A DNA stretch of 64,000 nucleotides from Paenibacillus sp. S150. GTDB lineage: Bacteria > Bacillota > Bacilli > Paenibacillales > Paenibacillaceae. The position numbers and the translations under genes are program-made. The stretch lies in the NCBI RefSeq assembly GCF_019352175.1, contig NZ_JACBYI010000042.1, positions 1 to 64,000 on the forward strand, given 5' to 3'. Positions 29,497-38,239 of this stretch are shown in pieces; the stretch's first letter is position 1; each line of letters starts with the position of its first letter. The notes under the pieces were generated by a model. It ran no database searches. It was not told the DNA's origin and saw only the letters and a program-made list of their open reading frames with translations.

Positions 29497-31139
29497 GGGA
29501 TCAGCTTTCCTTTCCGCAGCTCCTCCTGCAGCGCGCGCAGCCGGCTGTGCCGGCCGGTGAAGGTGTCCAGGAACTCTGCCCACCGCTCTTCGCGCTTCAT
29601 TTTCTTGTATAGCTTTGCCAGACGCTTCAATAATTTCACGGCAGCTTTATAGCTGTGGCGGTTCTTTTCCAGCACGAACCGTTCGGCCGCCTGATGATAG
29701 AAGGGAAGCAGCAGCTCCGGCGCATTTTTCTCCACAGGCTGCAAATCGCTGACCCGGAAATCGGAGGGCTCCTTGCCCGAAGACAGCTGGTAATCCATCC
29801 ATTCATGCCATTTGCCGTAGGCCAGCAGCTTCTCATCGTAGATATCCCGTGACAGGGGGAGCATCCGGGACAGTGTATTCCACATTTGAGGCTCCGCTTC
29901 CGGCAGGCGGCGGACCGCCTCCTCCCAGTATCCGGCATAGGTCTGCAGATTATATAAGCGGGTGTTAAGCAGCGGTCCTGTGGCCTCAAGCCAGGCTGCA
30001 AGGCGGGACCAGTGTCCGGCTTCGGCCAGCGCCGGGAGGAAGCCCATCAGCTCGTCCGGATGCAGGCCGGGCCGCCCGGACGCTTCAGCCAGCCGTTCCC
30101 AGGCCGCTTTGTCATCGTTCAGGTAGAAGTACATCCGGCTCTCCGCGAGCAGCAGGGCCGGACGGGCAACAGCGGCCCCAAGCCCGGTTTCCCGCTCCCG
30201 GAGCGCGTCAAGCTCCTCCAGATACAGCTCCGGACCGCCGGTATTCGGGGCAATCCAGCTCTGCCAGAGCCGTTCATAGCAGAAAGAGAAATAAGGCTGC
30301 TCCCGCAGACGGTCGCGCGATTCCGTCAGCATCTCAAGCCGTACATGAGCCAATGTATCCTTGACCCGCGGCCATTCCTCCGGCTCCGAGGCCAGCGGCA
30401 GGCTGTGTTTCATAAGGCGTGCAACTGCCTCCTGAAGCTCAGAGACGGCGATAGCTGTGTAATACCCCAGTGAATAGCTGGAAGAGGGGGGAATTCCTGC
30501 GTTATGCGGGCTGCTTGGCTGAATTAGGCTCTCCAGGATAAACAGGCGGGCATTAAGCTGGAACAGCAGCTCCGCGGCGGGGGAGAGCTTCGCCTTCGCC
30601 TGCGCAATGGCGGCCAGTGCCCGATCCGCATATTGCGGATTGCGCACCGTCTGTCCCAATGGTGCGGTGAGCAGCGCCATATATTCCCGCCACTGCTCGA
30701 CCGTTGCCCCGGGAATCAGTCCGGCAATCTTCTTCGCCTGCTCCCGGCGGCCGCCGGAGACACCCGCAGAGGCGGAATCCTGCAAGGCCTCCGCCTTCTT
30801 CCGGTCAACGACCGCCTTGGCGTTGGCCAGCATATTCACGGACCGCTCCTGCGACTCGGCAACATTCATCAGCACAGCCGCCATGTGCTTGCAGGGACCC
30901 TGCACCGGGCAGTCGCAATGGCTTTCCGTCAGGCTGTCCAGCTCCATGCTGACGGCATAATCCTCATGGCCCTCGACAACAGCCATAACTCTGCGGGACG
31001 AAACCATCCGCAGGGCTTTGACACGGTTTTGCTTATAATATTGGAACCCCCGCTTGAGGGTTAGATCCTCAAAATAAAAAGCCACATCCGAAATGAGCTT
31101 CTCCCACTCGGCATCGTTTATCATCAATTTAGGCTGCAT
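29493..31139 (-). CDS. ywqB: SWIM zinc-finger protein (YwqB-like)
   Basis: This 548-residue protein has the SWIM zinc-binding motif HCDCPVQGPCKH at about residues 74-85 (CxC...CxH). A long helical region of repeat-like character follows. SWIM domains bind DNA or protein. It is the first gene of a two-gene operon with the SNF2 motor, whose start overlaps its stop by four bases, so the two probably work as a complex. The biological role of the pair is not established. Confidence 0.9.
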
Positions 31140-31339
31140 TTTGGCTAATCTCCTGTGTACTAGGGTCTTTTTGAAACCGTAACCTCTTTTTTCTCCTACT
31201 ATTATAACATTTAATATGTTCCCCGCTCTAAACGTTTAAAATCTTAAAGGGTATGATATGCTCCATATTGAAGTATAGGAGAAACATGCTACTCTATGGT
31301 CTGGAACCAAGAGACCCGCGGAAGGATGTAGCAACGCCA

Positions 31340-31596
31340 ATGCTGCGATTCAAGTTGAAATATTTGCTGAACAACAAACAAAACCGGCTGATCCTGATGC
31401 TGACCGTCAGTGTGTCGCTGCTGATTATTGGGATCGGCCTGTTCTCATACAGGGAGTACCGAATGCGCTGGATACGGAGCTGAACACACCGGATATCGAG
31501 CTGCTGCAGATCAATCTCGATGTGACCAACCGGGCCTTCCGGGAGTCGGACAACAAGGCGGCGGATTTGCCGTTTCACCCGGTTCCCCGGAGTTGA
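31340..31596 (+). pseudogene. Frameshifted 5' fragment of a membrane regulator or sensor gene
   Basis: MLRFKLKYLLNNKQNRLILM and LTVSVSLLIIGIGLFSYREY give a cytoplasmic start and a transmembrane helix, as in YesM kinases or membrane-bound AraC-type regulators. Near 31461 the frame breaks. Restoring one A in CGAATGCG continues as NALDTELNTPDIELLQINLD and VTNRAFRESDNKAADL, which then ends at a stop. Only about 85 residues remain of a protein that is normally several hundred long, so this is a fossil. It is followed by a four-box element. Confidence 0.7.
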
Positions 31597-31637
31597 GTTA
31601 CGGAAGCCCCGCCGCAGCCTTCGTAACCGGAGATGCC

Positions 31638-31820
31638 AAGTGGATTTTGTACCACTAAATTCTCCGGGCTTCGTGCCACAACGGGATTAGTGGGATTTTG
31701 TACACCTAATTTGGGGAATTTCGGCGGCTGATCGCTAATTTGATCGAATTAGTGTTACTTTTTCCACTTCATGCTGCCAAGGGGACCGAAAAGCTTCGAT
31801 TAGTGTTACTTTTTCCACTT
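31638..31820 (+). repeat. Four-box dyad element, copy 4 (independent locus)
   Basis: Boxes are at 31638-31660, 31686-31710 (forward) and 31748-31769, 31799-31820 (reverse); gaps are 25, 37 and 29 bp. Boxes 3 and 4 are identical to each other (ATTAGTGTTACTTTTTCCAC then TT). Spacers are unrelated to the other loci. Confidence 0.78.
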
Positions 31821-31956
31821 AAAGCCTGGAGCGGCTCCCCGCCAGCACTGAACCCTGGCAACCATCAAGTTTCACCTTGTCCCCCCTCTGCCTCATGATC
31901 TTCAGGGCGGCCAATTTTGCGCAGTTGACTTCTATAACGGGTGTAAGTACCGTTAG

Positions 31957-32312
31957 GAGCTTCCGTCCACGCTGGATGCTGTTCTCAATCCGCAGCTTCA
32001 GCAGGCGGTCTCCTCCGGATCATACCTGCAGAAGGGCTGCTCCTTACGGGTAAATATCCCAATTGTTTCTGCCACAAAGTACAGGATGAAGGTCCGCAAG
32101 ATCAGCGGTTCATAGACCCAAGTCAGGTTCGCACCCCGAACTTTGCAGCCCAGCCAACAATAAAAGTGCTTCGGTCTATTCACTTTGTCTTGCGAACCAC
32201 AAAAGCAAATGTGAGATAACTCCCTTTCAGGGAACGCCGGAAGAACTCGTGCCTCTGCTGTGTGAGCAGTTTGGCTTTACTTTACCTCTGCTAGCATGGG
32301 GGAGGAACTTTT
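31957..32312 (+). pseudogene. Degraded coding remnants
   Basis: Two short stretches read like protein but are broken: TLDAVLNPQLQQAVSSGSYL followed by QKGCSLRVNIPIVSATKYRM up to TAG at 32113, and GTPEELVPLLCEQFGFTLPL up to TGA at 32310. Neither has a start with a ribosome-binding site and I do not recognise the parent proteins. A terminator follows at 32325, as expected for the end of a former gene. Confidence 0.4.
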
Positions 32313-32324
32313 GAGACGCTGCAT

Positions 32325-32371
32325 TAGCCCCTTCCTTACGCTGTCATGGCATGCAAAGGAGGGGCTTTTTT
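32325..32371 (+). terminator. Orphan terminator after the degraded region
   Basis: AGCCCCTTCCTT pairs with AAAGGAGGGGCT and is followed by TTTTTT. No intact gene lies upstream on this strand, so it probably belonged to the decayed gene. Confidence 0.7.
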
Positions 32372-32649
32372 ATGCGGAAATACCGTTAAGTGCTGCCCGG
32401 CTGTACTGATGGCAATTGGTTGTTCAACGGCTGCATCACAAATTAAATCAAAGCTGAATCTTTTCGAGAAAGCTGCTCCGAGCATGGTGTATTGAAGTTG
32501 CTCCTGTCATTTGCATGCGTCTGCTGTTCGTTCTGAACGTTCTGGGCGCAATGCCAGTATTCTTGCACTGTCGTAATCTTGCTCTCCTATTGCAAAGGGC
32601 TGCATAAGGCAAATTGAATCGTATATACTGGCGGTATGAGGTGATTGCT

Positions 32650-33225
32650 ATGGAGCAGGCATTATTCGAGCGTATCTACGAATCCGTAGTGCGGCGTGAG
32701 CCGACCTACGACGGAGTATATTATACGGCAGTGCTGACGACCCGTATTGTCTGCCGCCCATCCTGCCGGGCGAGAACTCCGAAGGCGGAGAATGTGGTCT
32801 TTTATGATTCATTGGAGCAGGCGGTATCCGCAGGCTTCCGGCCCTGTAAGAGATGCCGGCCGGAAGAGGGCGGCGTGCTGCGGCCCGACGCGGTACTGGC
32901 GGCTGAAGCAGATAAGCTGCTGGAAGCGCAGTTTGGGCAGAAGGTGACGCTGCAGTCGCTCGCCGGGCTGCTGAAGGTCAGCCCGTTCCATCTGCAGCGG
33001 ACCTATAAGCGCGTGACGGGCCGGTCGCCTGCTTCACGGCTGGATCAGCTGCGTGTGGAGCGGGCCTGCGCGCTGCTGGCGGATACAGAGCTTGCGGTTG
33101 CGGAGGTGGGACAAGCGGTAAGCTTCCGCGGGGCCTCCCATTTTGCCGCATGGTTCACACGGAAGACCGGTCTGCCGCCCACAGAATACCGCATTCAATT
33201 CAAAGGAGGAATTCACCATGGGTGA
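32650..33225 (+). CDS. adaA: AdaA: methylphosphotriester-DNA methyltransferase and transcriptional activator
   Basis: This 191-residue protein is the sensor of the adaptive response to DNA methylation. Zinc ligands Cys35, Cys39, Cys66 and Cys69 (VCRPSCRAR, FRPCKRCRPEE) match Cys38/42/69/72 of E. coli Ada, and Cys35 would accept the methyl group. The C-terminal AraC-type helix-turn-helix (about 85-180, with AVSFRGASHFAAWFTRKTGL) activates the operon. ATG 32650 has GAGGTG seven bases upstream; TATACT at 32624 may be its -10 box. The gene overlaps adaB by eight bases. Confidence 0.95.
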   Translation: MEQALFERIYESVVRREPTYDGVYYTAVLTTRIVCRPSCRARTPKAENVVFYDSLEQAVSAGFRPCKRCRPEEGGVLRPDAVLAAEADKLLEAQFGQKVTLQSLAGLLKVSPFHLQRTYKRVTGRSPASRLDQLRVERACALLADTELAVAEVGQAVSFRGASHFAAWFTRKTGLPPTEYRIQFKGGIHHG

Positions 33226-33769
33226 AATTACGATTTATCACCACAGCCTGACCTTGGGGAACAGAGACTGGACCTTGTGGGCCAGCGGCAAGGGTCTGAT
33301 CCGCCTGTCCTTTGGGCGGGAGCAGGAGCTTGCGGCAGCTTGGCTGAGAGCCTATGCACCTTCACACCGGATCCAAGAGGATCGGTCCGTTTTTGCGGAG
33401 CTGGGCATCATCGGGCGTCTGGAGAGCTATTTCGCCGGAGCTGCGGTCAGCTATGATGGCATCCCTCTGGATATCTGGGGAACTCCGTTTCAGCGGGAGG
33501 TCTGGAACGGGCTGGCTGCGATTGCCCATGGCGAGGTGATCACCTACCGCGAGCTGGCCGCAAGAATCGGCAGACCCCAGGCGATGCGTGCGGTAGGGAC
33601 AGCCAATGGGCAGAATCCGCTGCCGGTCATTCTGCCCTGCCACAGGGTCATTGGCACGAACGGCACGTTGACCGGCTACCGGGGCGGGCTCCAGCTGAAG
33701 CAGGAGCTGCTGCAGCTCGAAGGCATTACTCATGTGGGGGCGGCGGGCCATGAACGATTTGCTTTTTGA
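33218..33769 (+). CDS. adaB: AdaB: methylated-DNA-protein cysteine methyltransferase
   Basis: This 183-residue suicide repair enzyme removes methyl groups from O6-methylguanine. The active-site motif PCHRVIG holds Cys141, and GTPFQREVWNGL and ELAARIGRPQAMRAVGTANG form the DNA-binding part. ATG 33218 is preceded by AAAGGAGGA eight bases upstream, which excludes the longer open frame. It overlaps adaA upstream and the alkA gene downstream (20 bp), so the three are one operon. Confidence 0.95.
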   Translation: MGEITIYHHSLTLGNRDWTLWASGKGLIRLSFGREQELAAAWLRAYAPSHRIQEDRSVFAELGIIGRLESYFAGAAVSYDGIPLDIWGTPFQREVWNGLAAIAHGEVITYRELAARIGRPQAMRAVGTANGQNPLPVILPCHRVIGTNGTLTGYRGGLQLKQELLQLEGITHVGAAGHERFAF

Positions 33770-34646
33770 GCTGCCGCTGCCGGAGCTCTTCGATTTTGAT
33801 GTATGCCTGGAGTACCTGAAACGCTCGCCGCTCGAATGCTTGTACCGGACGGATCAGGAGGGGGTAACCCGGTACTTCAAGCTGGACAACCATCCGGTTC
33901 TGATCCGGCTGACGGTTCCGGGGGGGAGCAGGATGCGCGTAACACTGCTGCACGGAGCCATTCCTGCCTCTGATGCGTTAGAATGGCTGGCCCGCTATAT
34001 TGCGGAATGGTTCGATCTGGACCGCGATCTTGCTCCGTTCTACCGGCTCGCAGAGGCCGACCCGCTGCTGGGCCCGTTGGCTGCGCAGCACAGGGGTCTG
34101 CGGATCGTAGGAATTCCCGACCTGTTCGAAGCGCTGTGCTGGGCCATTCTGGGCCAGCAGGTCAATTTGGCTTTTGCCTACAGGCTGAAGCGGCAGCTTA
34201 CCGCAGCCTATGGGGAAGCGCTGGAGTGGGAAGGGCATACTTATTATGCCTTCCCCGGGCCTGAGGTGTTCGCGGAAGTGCCGCAAGAGGAGCTGTGTGC
34301 CCTGCAGCTGACCCGCAGCAAAGCGCGGACAGTGCTGGACGTGGCCGCGCTGACCGCCAGCGGCGCCTTGAGCCGGGAAGAGCTGCTGAATCTGTCTCCG
34401 GAAGCCGCCGAGCAGCGGCTGCTGCAAATCCGCGGAGTCGGCCCGTGGACTTCGCAGTATGTCCGCATGCGCTGTCTCGATGATCCTTCAGCATTCCCGG
34501 CAGGGGATGTCGGGCTGCAAAATGCCGTCAAATTCCTCGCCGGCATGGACCGGAAGCCGACCCCGGCGGAGCTTCTTGCGCTTGCGGAACGCTGGGGCGG
34601 CTGGGAGGCCTACGCCACATTCTATTTGTGGCGGGCGCTGTATTGA
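33750..34646 (+). CDS. alkA: DNA-3-methyladenine glycosylase II (AlkA)
   Basis: This 298-residue base-excision enzyme removes alkylated purines. It has an N-terminal AlkA-type domain, then the HhH-GPD core with LLQIRGVGPWTSQYVRMRCL and the catalytic aspartate in FPAGDVGL (Asp253). ATG 33750 gives an overlap with adaB; GTG 33732 would add six residues and has no better ribosome-binding site. With adaA and adaB it forms a complete inducible alkylation-repair operon. Confidence 0.94.
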   Translation: MNDLLFELPLPELFDFDVCLEYLKRSPLECLYRTDQEGVTRYFKLDNHPVLIRLTVPGGSRMRVTLLHGAIPASDALEWLARYIAEWFDLDRDLAPFYRLAEADPLLGPLAAQHRGLRIVGIPDLFEALCWAILGQQVNLAFAYRLKRQLTAAYGEALEWEGHTYYAFPGPEVFAEVPQEELCALQLTRSKARTVLDVAALTASGALSREELLNLSPEAAEQRLLQIRGVGPWTSQYVRMRCLDDPSAFPAGDVGLQNAVKFLAGMDRKPTPAELLALAERWGGWEAYATFYLWRALY

Positions 34647-34803
34647 GAGGGAGAGACGGGAAGAATTCAAGCGGGGACCCTGGAAACCTCCCTCGCAAGT
34701 CTCGCAGTAAACTGCAGTCCGAGCGATGAAACTATAAAGATTAAGGCGTTTATTTAATTAAACTTTAAAAAAAATACAAAAAATCATTTTCATATCCTCC
34801 GAT

Positions 34804-34832
34804 TTGAATTAGACTAGAAATGCTTCTATCTT
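34804..34832 (+). promoter_or_regulatory. SigmaA-type promoter of the two-gene AT-rich module
   Basis: TTGAAT (34804-34809), a 17-bp spacer and TATCTT (34827-34832) lie just upstream of the ribosome-binding site. The sequence before it is very AT-rich (an A-run near 34766-34785), like an UP element. Confidence 0.5.
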
Positions 34833-34852
34833 TGTGAATCGGAGTGGTTGAT

Positions 34853-35608
34853 ATGGATGAATACAAATTTAATCCAGAGCACAGTCAAATGATAGTTGAT
34901 GCTATTGTAGAGGGTTACCACGATTATATTGAGCATCGTAAGGACCGGAAATCAAAGATGAAGATCAGTTCAGCTTTTGCCTGGACGAAGGGGAATTTTA
35001 TCGAAAGCCGGCTTGCGGAAGAGTGTGTGAATCACGGCTTCACCTGGAAGAAATCGAAGGCCGGACTAACATGGGATTATCTCCGATTCATCCACGGAGA
35101 TTCGAAGATTCTTTTTCTGATCAAGAACGCGGCATATTTTAATGAAAAGTCCTTCTCACAAGCGAAGCTGCCGAGTAGTCTTGGCAAGAAGGGTCCCTAC
35201 AGCACCTATCTTCATGAACTCTCAAGAATTAATGAAGACCTGGATTTCTCGCCTCTGCCACAAATTTCGAATGAAGCAGAAGAACGTGGAACGGTTGAGC
35301 AACTTGCCTTCTGGATTGTAGAGAGTCAGGTAAGAGAGGAACTTAAGAAGTTCAGGTCTTCCTATAACCAGTTTCATATCCTCACGTATGCGCTTGATGA
35401 AGCCTATCAGATATCTGAAATCAAGCATTATTTGCCGAACCCTAATGATAACGTTGCTTACCTTGTAGAGGATCTTTCAGATTTTATCTCAGGAGCTGAT
35501 CTGACGGATGAGGATCGCGAAGTCGTGGCACCGGAAATGAACGAAGATATTATGGATCCGGCTGCATTTGATATCGGGATATTTGAAGATGAACAACAAC
35601 AATCATGA
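34853..35608 (+). CDS. Uncharacterised protein paired with an XRE-ImmA/IrrE gene
   Basis: This 251-residue soluble protein is rich in charged residues and has no signal peptide. HRKDRKSKMKISSAFAWTKG and FIESRLAEECVNHGFTWKKS are its most basic parts, and the C-terminus is acidic (EDEQQQS). It may belong to DUF5986 (from memory; uncertain). ATG 34853 has GGAGTGG upstream. The next gene starts 40 bp later and is a helix-turn-helix/metallopeptidase fusion. Both genes are clearly AT-richer than their neighbours, which suggests acquisition. Function unknown; an effector or substrate of the peptidase is one possibility. Confidence 0.6.
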   Translation: MDEYKFNPEHSQMIVDAIVEGYHDYIEHRKDRKSKMKISSAFAWTKGNFIESRLAEECVNHGFTWKKSKAGLTWDYLRFIHGDSKILFLIKNAAYFNEKSFSQAKLPSSLGKKGPYSTYLHELSRINEDLDFSPLPQISNEAEERGTVEQLAFWIVESQVREELKKFRSSYNQFHILTYALDEAYQISEIKHYLPNPNDNVAYLVEDLSDFISGADLTDEDREVVAPEMNEDIMDPAAFDIGIFEDEQQQS

Positions 35609-35648
35609 ATAAACAGAATGGTGTTAGTCCATTAAGGAGGAAGCAGGC

Positions 35649-36857
35649 ATGTTCATTGGTGACAATCTGGCCAATTTACGGATCATGCACGGATATTCGA
35701 GAAAACAGCTCTCTGAAAAGTTGGGTGTTACAGAACAAGCAGTCTGGCAGTATGAGAACGCTTATACATCACCGAAATTGCAAATCGTAAATGAGTTGAA
35801 ACGGATTTTTGATGTGAAGGGCAAATACTTTTATACGGAAGATATGCTTGCAAGGTATAGGACGCCAGCCAATGTCGACTTAATGAACATCGCTTATCGT
35901 TCGAAAGTCTTGAATGTTATCTCGAAGACGCAGGCTGAAGCCAAGCATGTCGAATTTCTGGATGCATTTGTCAACTATATTACGGCCAATGTTAGTCTCC
36001 CTACCCTTAAAATCATCAAGCTAAGGGATGAGGTTATAGCGTACTTAAATCATTCAGAGGATGACAGAGCGGCTCAAATCCATCATGTGGCTTTTTTAGC
36101 ACGTGAAAGACTCGGTTTTGCGGACTCTACAAATGAAGATCTCATGTTCATGATCGAAAAAAGCGGAGTTTTTGTGTTTGAAAAGGCCATTGGAGAGGAG
36201 ATTGATGCCTATAGCCTCTGGACCCTCAATGACCGTCCCTATATTATCTTAGGCAATATGAAACGATCGGCTGTCCGGAGAAACTTCGATATTGCACATG
36301 AATTAGGTCATTTGTTGCTTCATTACCGCCTTGAGTTTGCTAACCTGGACCGGAAAGAGCACAAAATGATTGAAAGTGAAGCGAATCTGTTTGCCGGGGC
36401 CTTGTTGTTGCCGCAAGACAAATTTGCAGCAGATATGCAGGATATTGTCCATATCACGAACCCGGATGATTACCTCGATTTGAAAAAGAAATGGAAAACC
36501 TCGCTGCAGGTGCTCGGATACAGGGCAACTCAGCTTGGCCTCATGGAACCCAGGGATCATCGCAACTTTTACGCGGCAATGCACCGGAAAAAATATTTAG
36601 AAAGAGAGCCGCTCGATAAAATCATTCCGATACAGAAGCCCATGAAGATTAAATCCATTATCGATCTTGTTTCAAAAAAAGGTCTGGTGGATATCCCTCA
36701 AATGATTGAGCAGGATTGGAGAGCGGAATTGCCCTTCTTTCATCAGTTGACAGGGATTGATCCTGATTTTTTTAACAGGTATGTGAAGAAGGATATGGAT
36801 TTCGATATTCATAATGTGACTAAAATACATGATCATATCTCCGGCGATGATCTATAG
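35649..36857 (+). CDS. XRE-family regulator fused to an ImmA/IrrE metallopeptidase
   Basis: This is a 402-residue protein. Residues about 5-60 form an XRE helix-turn-helix (KLGVTEQAVWQYENAYTSPK). From about 130 comes the ImmA/IrrE (DUF955) domain, with zinc motif HELGH (His217, Glu218, His221) and ESEANLFAGALLLP supplying the third ligand. In phage, ICE and radiation-response systems such peptidases cleave or derepress a partner regulator. AAGGAGG lies upstream of the ATG. It forms an operon with the preceding unknown gene and ends at a strong terminator, making a self-contained two-gene module that could be toxin-antitoxin-like, defensive or stress-sensing. Confidence 0.88.
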   Translation: MFIGDNLANLRIMHGYSRKQLSEKLGVTEQAVWQYENAYTSPKLQIVNELKRIFDVKGKYFYTEDMLARYRTPANVDLMNIAYRSKVLNVISKTQAEAKHVEFLDAFVNYITANVSLPTLKIIKLRDEVIAYLNHSEDDRAAQIHHVAFLARERLGFADSTNEDLMFMIEKSGVFVFEKAIGEEIDAYSLWTLNDRPYIILGNMKRSAVRRNFDIAHELGHLLLHYRLEFANLDRKEHKMIESEANLFAGALLLPQDKFAADMQDIVHITNPDDYLDLKKKWKTSLQVLGYRATQLGLMEPRDHRNFYAAMHRKKYLEREPLDKIIPIQKPMKIKSIIDLVSKKGLVDIPQMIEQDWRAELPFFHQLTGIDPDFFNRYVKKDMDFDIHNVTKIHDHISGDDL

Positions 36858-36877
36858 GGGCAGTTGTCGGCTCCGGC

Positions 36878-36926
36878 AAAAAGACGACGTTCATTCTTGA
36901 ATTCAGAATGAAGAGTCGTCTTTTTC
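36878..36926 (+). terminator. Terminator of the AT-rich module
   Basis: AAAAAGACGAC and GTCGTCTTTTT with inner TTCATTCT/AGAATGAA form a long stem with a T-run. The inner part GAATTCAGAATGAA grades into the composite repeat that follows. Confidence 0.88.
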
Positions 36927-37600
36927 GAAATTCAGGATAAATTCTTATCTTTCAAGTGGAAACGGCTGCGCCTTCCTTGACCGGGCCGGGCAGCTGTTGG
37001 CATTTCAGATGTAAGGCTGGCTGCTGAAGCCAGGCGGGAAGCCAGGTGGAAACGGTCACTTCATATTCCCCCAGCCGCTATTTCGCAAGGTCTTAGCGGG
37101 AAAAAGGAACCCTAATCGATCCGTTTCTCTCCCTTGCAGAGGAATTCGCCTGCATTAAGATAGAACTTGAACCATTCATCCAAAGAGCAGTCATTTTAGT
37201 GGTAAAAAGGACAACTAATCCACCGCATTCGGCTCCTGGATCATCCCTAGTGGGAAAAAGTACACCTAATTCGGCTGAAATCAGGCATATGGGGGGAGCG
37301 GGCCTCCATTAGGTGTACAAAATCCCACTAAAGCCCGTTCAAGCCAGGATTCCAGCCCATTAGTGTTACTTTTTACACTTCGCTTCCGTTCCTTATGAAC
37401 CTCCTTGCTTTTCATCCGCTTGTTCAGGCTCTCCGGTTCCATTCATCCTGAATTCCGAAAGTGAATGGAACCCATCCAGATCGGACAAGGGATAACCCCT
37501 CTTTTTCCTTCACCCATTGGGTGCAAGCTGTTTGTAGCAAGACATCCCTTCGTGTAGAGCTTTTTAGAGGATTTGTGGATACTTACTTTCGAAATTCAGG
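36927..37600 (-). repeat. Composite dispersed repeat, copy 3 (inverted)
   Basis: It is the reverse complement of the blocks at 396-965 and 53281-53876, with an extra stretch of about 85 bp near 37470-37555 that those copies lack. The same five boxes are present (37092-37115 is the fifth). No gene is encoded; the open frames here differ from those in the other copies. Confidence 0.85.
37196..37380 (-). repeat. Four-box dyad element, copy 5 (inverted, inside the composite repeat)
   Basis: Boxes on the plus strand are at 37196-37219, 37247-37270, 37308-37332 and 37359-37380, with gaps of 27, 37 and 26 bp. Read on the minus strand this is the forward-forward-reverse-reverse order. Confidence 0.8.
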
Positions 37601-37690
37601 TTTATATGTTTCACGCTATCAATTATCCTTCTATTTTTGGAAAAACGGGTGCCGCCTCTTTCAGAGGACGGCGAAGCAGGTTCTGCTTGG
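37600..37690 (+). repeat. 95-bp hairpin repeat, copy at 37.6 kb
   Basis: TTTATATGTTTCACGCTATC, then CTATTTTTGG, then GCCGCCTCTTTCAGAGGACGGC-type stem (GCCG.CTCT/AGAG.CGGC). It reaches into the end of the VOC gene's 3' flank. Confidence 0.65.
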
Positions 37691-37698
37691 CGCCTTTT

Positions 37699-38124
37699 TC
37701 AGCGCGCCCGCTTCGTAAATACCTGAAAGGCTACGCCGAACTTATCGGTGATCATGCCATATGCCGGGCTGAAGTAAGTGGGGCCGAGCTTCACATCAAT
37801 CTGTCCGCCTTCCTGCAGCGAATGGTACAGCCGCTCCGCTGTTCCGGCATCGTCTGCGGTAATGCAGATATTAATGCCGTTCCCCGGGCGCAGCGCCTGT
37901 CCCGGCTCCAGATCGGCCACATAAAACTCCGACTCCCCTACCCGCAACACAGAATGGGCGATCCGGGCCTTGTCTTTCCCGGACATGGGCGACCCGGGGT
38001 TCAGCGGGCCTTCCCCCACAGTTTGCTTGAAGAGCAGCTTCGCGTCCAGCGCCTCCTGATAGAATTCAATTGCCTCCCGTGCCGTACCGTCGAGCAGTAT
38101 AAAAGGATTTAGCTGTAAGGCCAT
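37699..38124 (-). CDS. VOC-family (glyoxalase/PhnB-like) protein
   Basis: This 141-residue protein has the paired beta-alpha-beta-beta-beta pattern of the VOC superfamily. It starts MALQLNPFILLDGTAREAIE, continues with ARIAHSVLRVGESEFYVADL, and ends KLGPTYFSPAYGMITDKFGV plus AFQVF, as in PhnB/YjdN proteins. ATG 38124 follows GGGAGAG; the longer open frame overlaps the divergent regulator and is discarded. Substrate unknown. It may be regulated by the divergent WYL-domain protein. Confidence 0.88.
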   Translation of the reverse strand: MALQLNPFILLDGTAREAIEFYQEALDAKLLFKQTVGEGPLNPGSPMSGKDKARIAHSVLRVGESEFYVADLEPGQALRPGNGINICITADDAGTAERLYHSLQEGGQIDVKLGPTYFSPAYGMITDKFGVAFQVFTKRAR

Positions 38125-38239
38125 GTTCAAATCTCTCCCTGTTATTGAATTTGCCCGCTGCTGCTGGGCTATGAGTTCATTGTAGGGTATAATGGTGACA
38201 GGTATTGTCATAAATATAAAATAAATCGGAGCGTATGCC

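Noticed and set aside
29497..29583. 29-residue N-terminal extension of the SNF2 protein
   Set aside because: It lies inside the SWIM gene; the ATGA overlap at 29493-29496 gives a natural coupled start.
31998..32183. 61-codon minus-strand frame
   Set aside because: Antisense to a decayed plus-strand remnant; no start signal.
37461..38112. Open frames at 37461-37718 and 37573-38112
   Set aside because: They cover repeat sequence and the antisense of the VOC gene.
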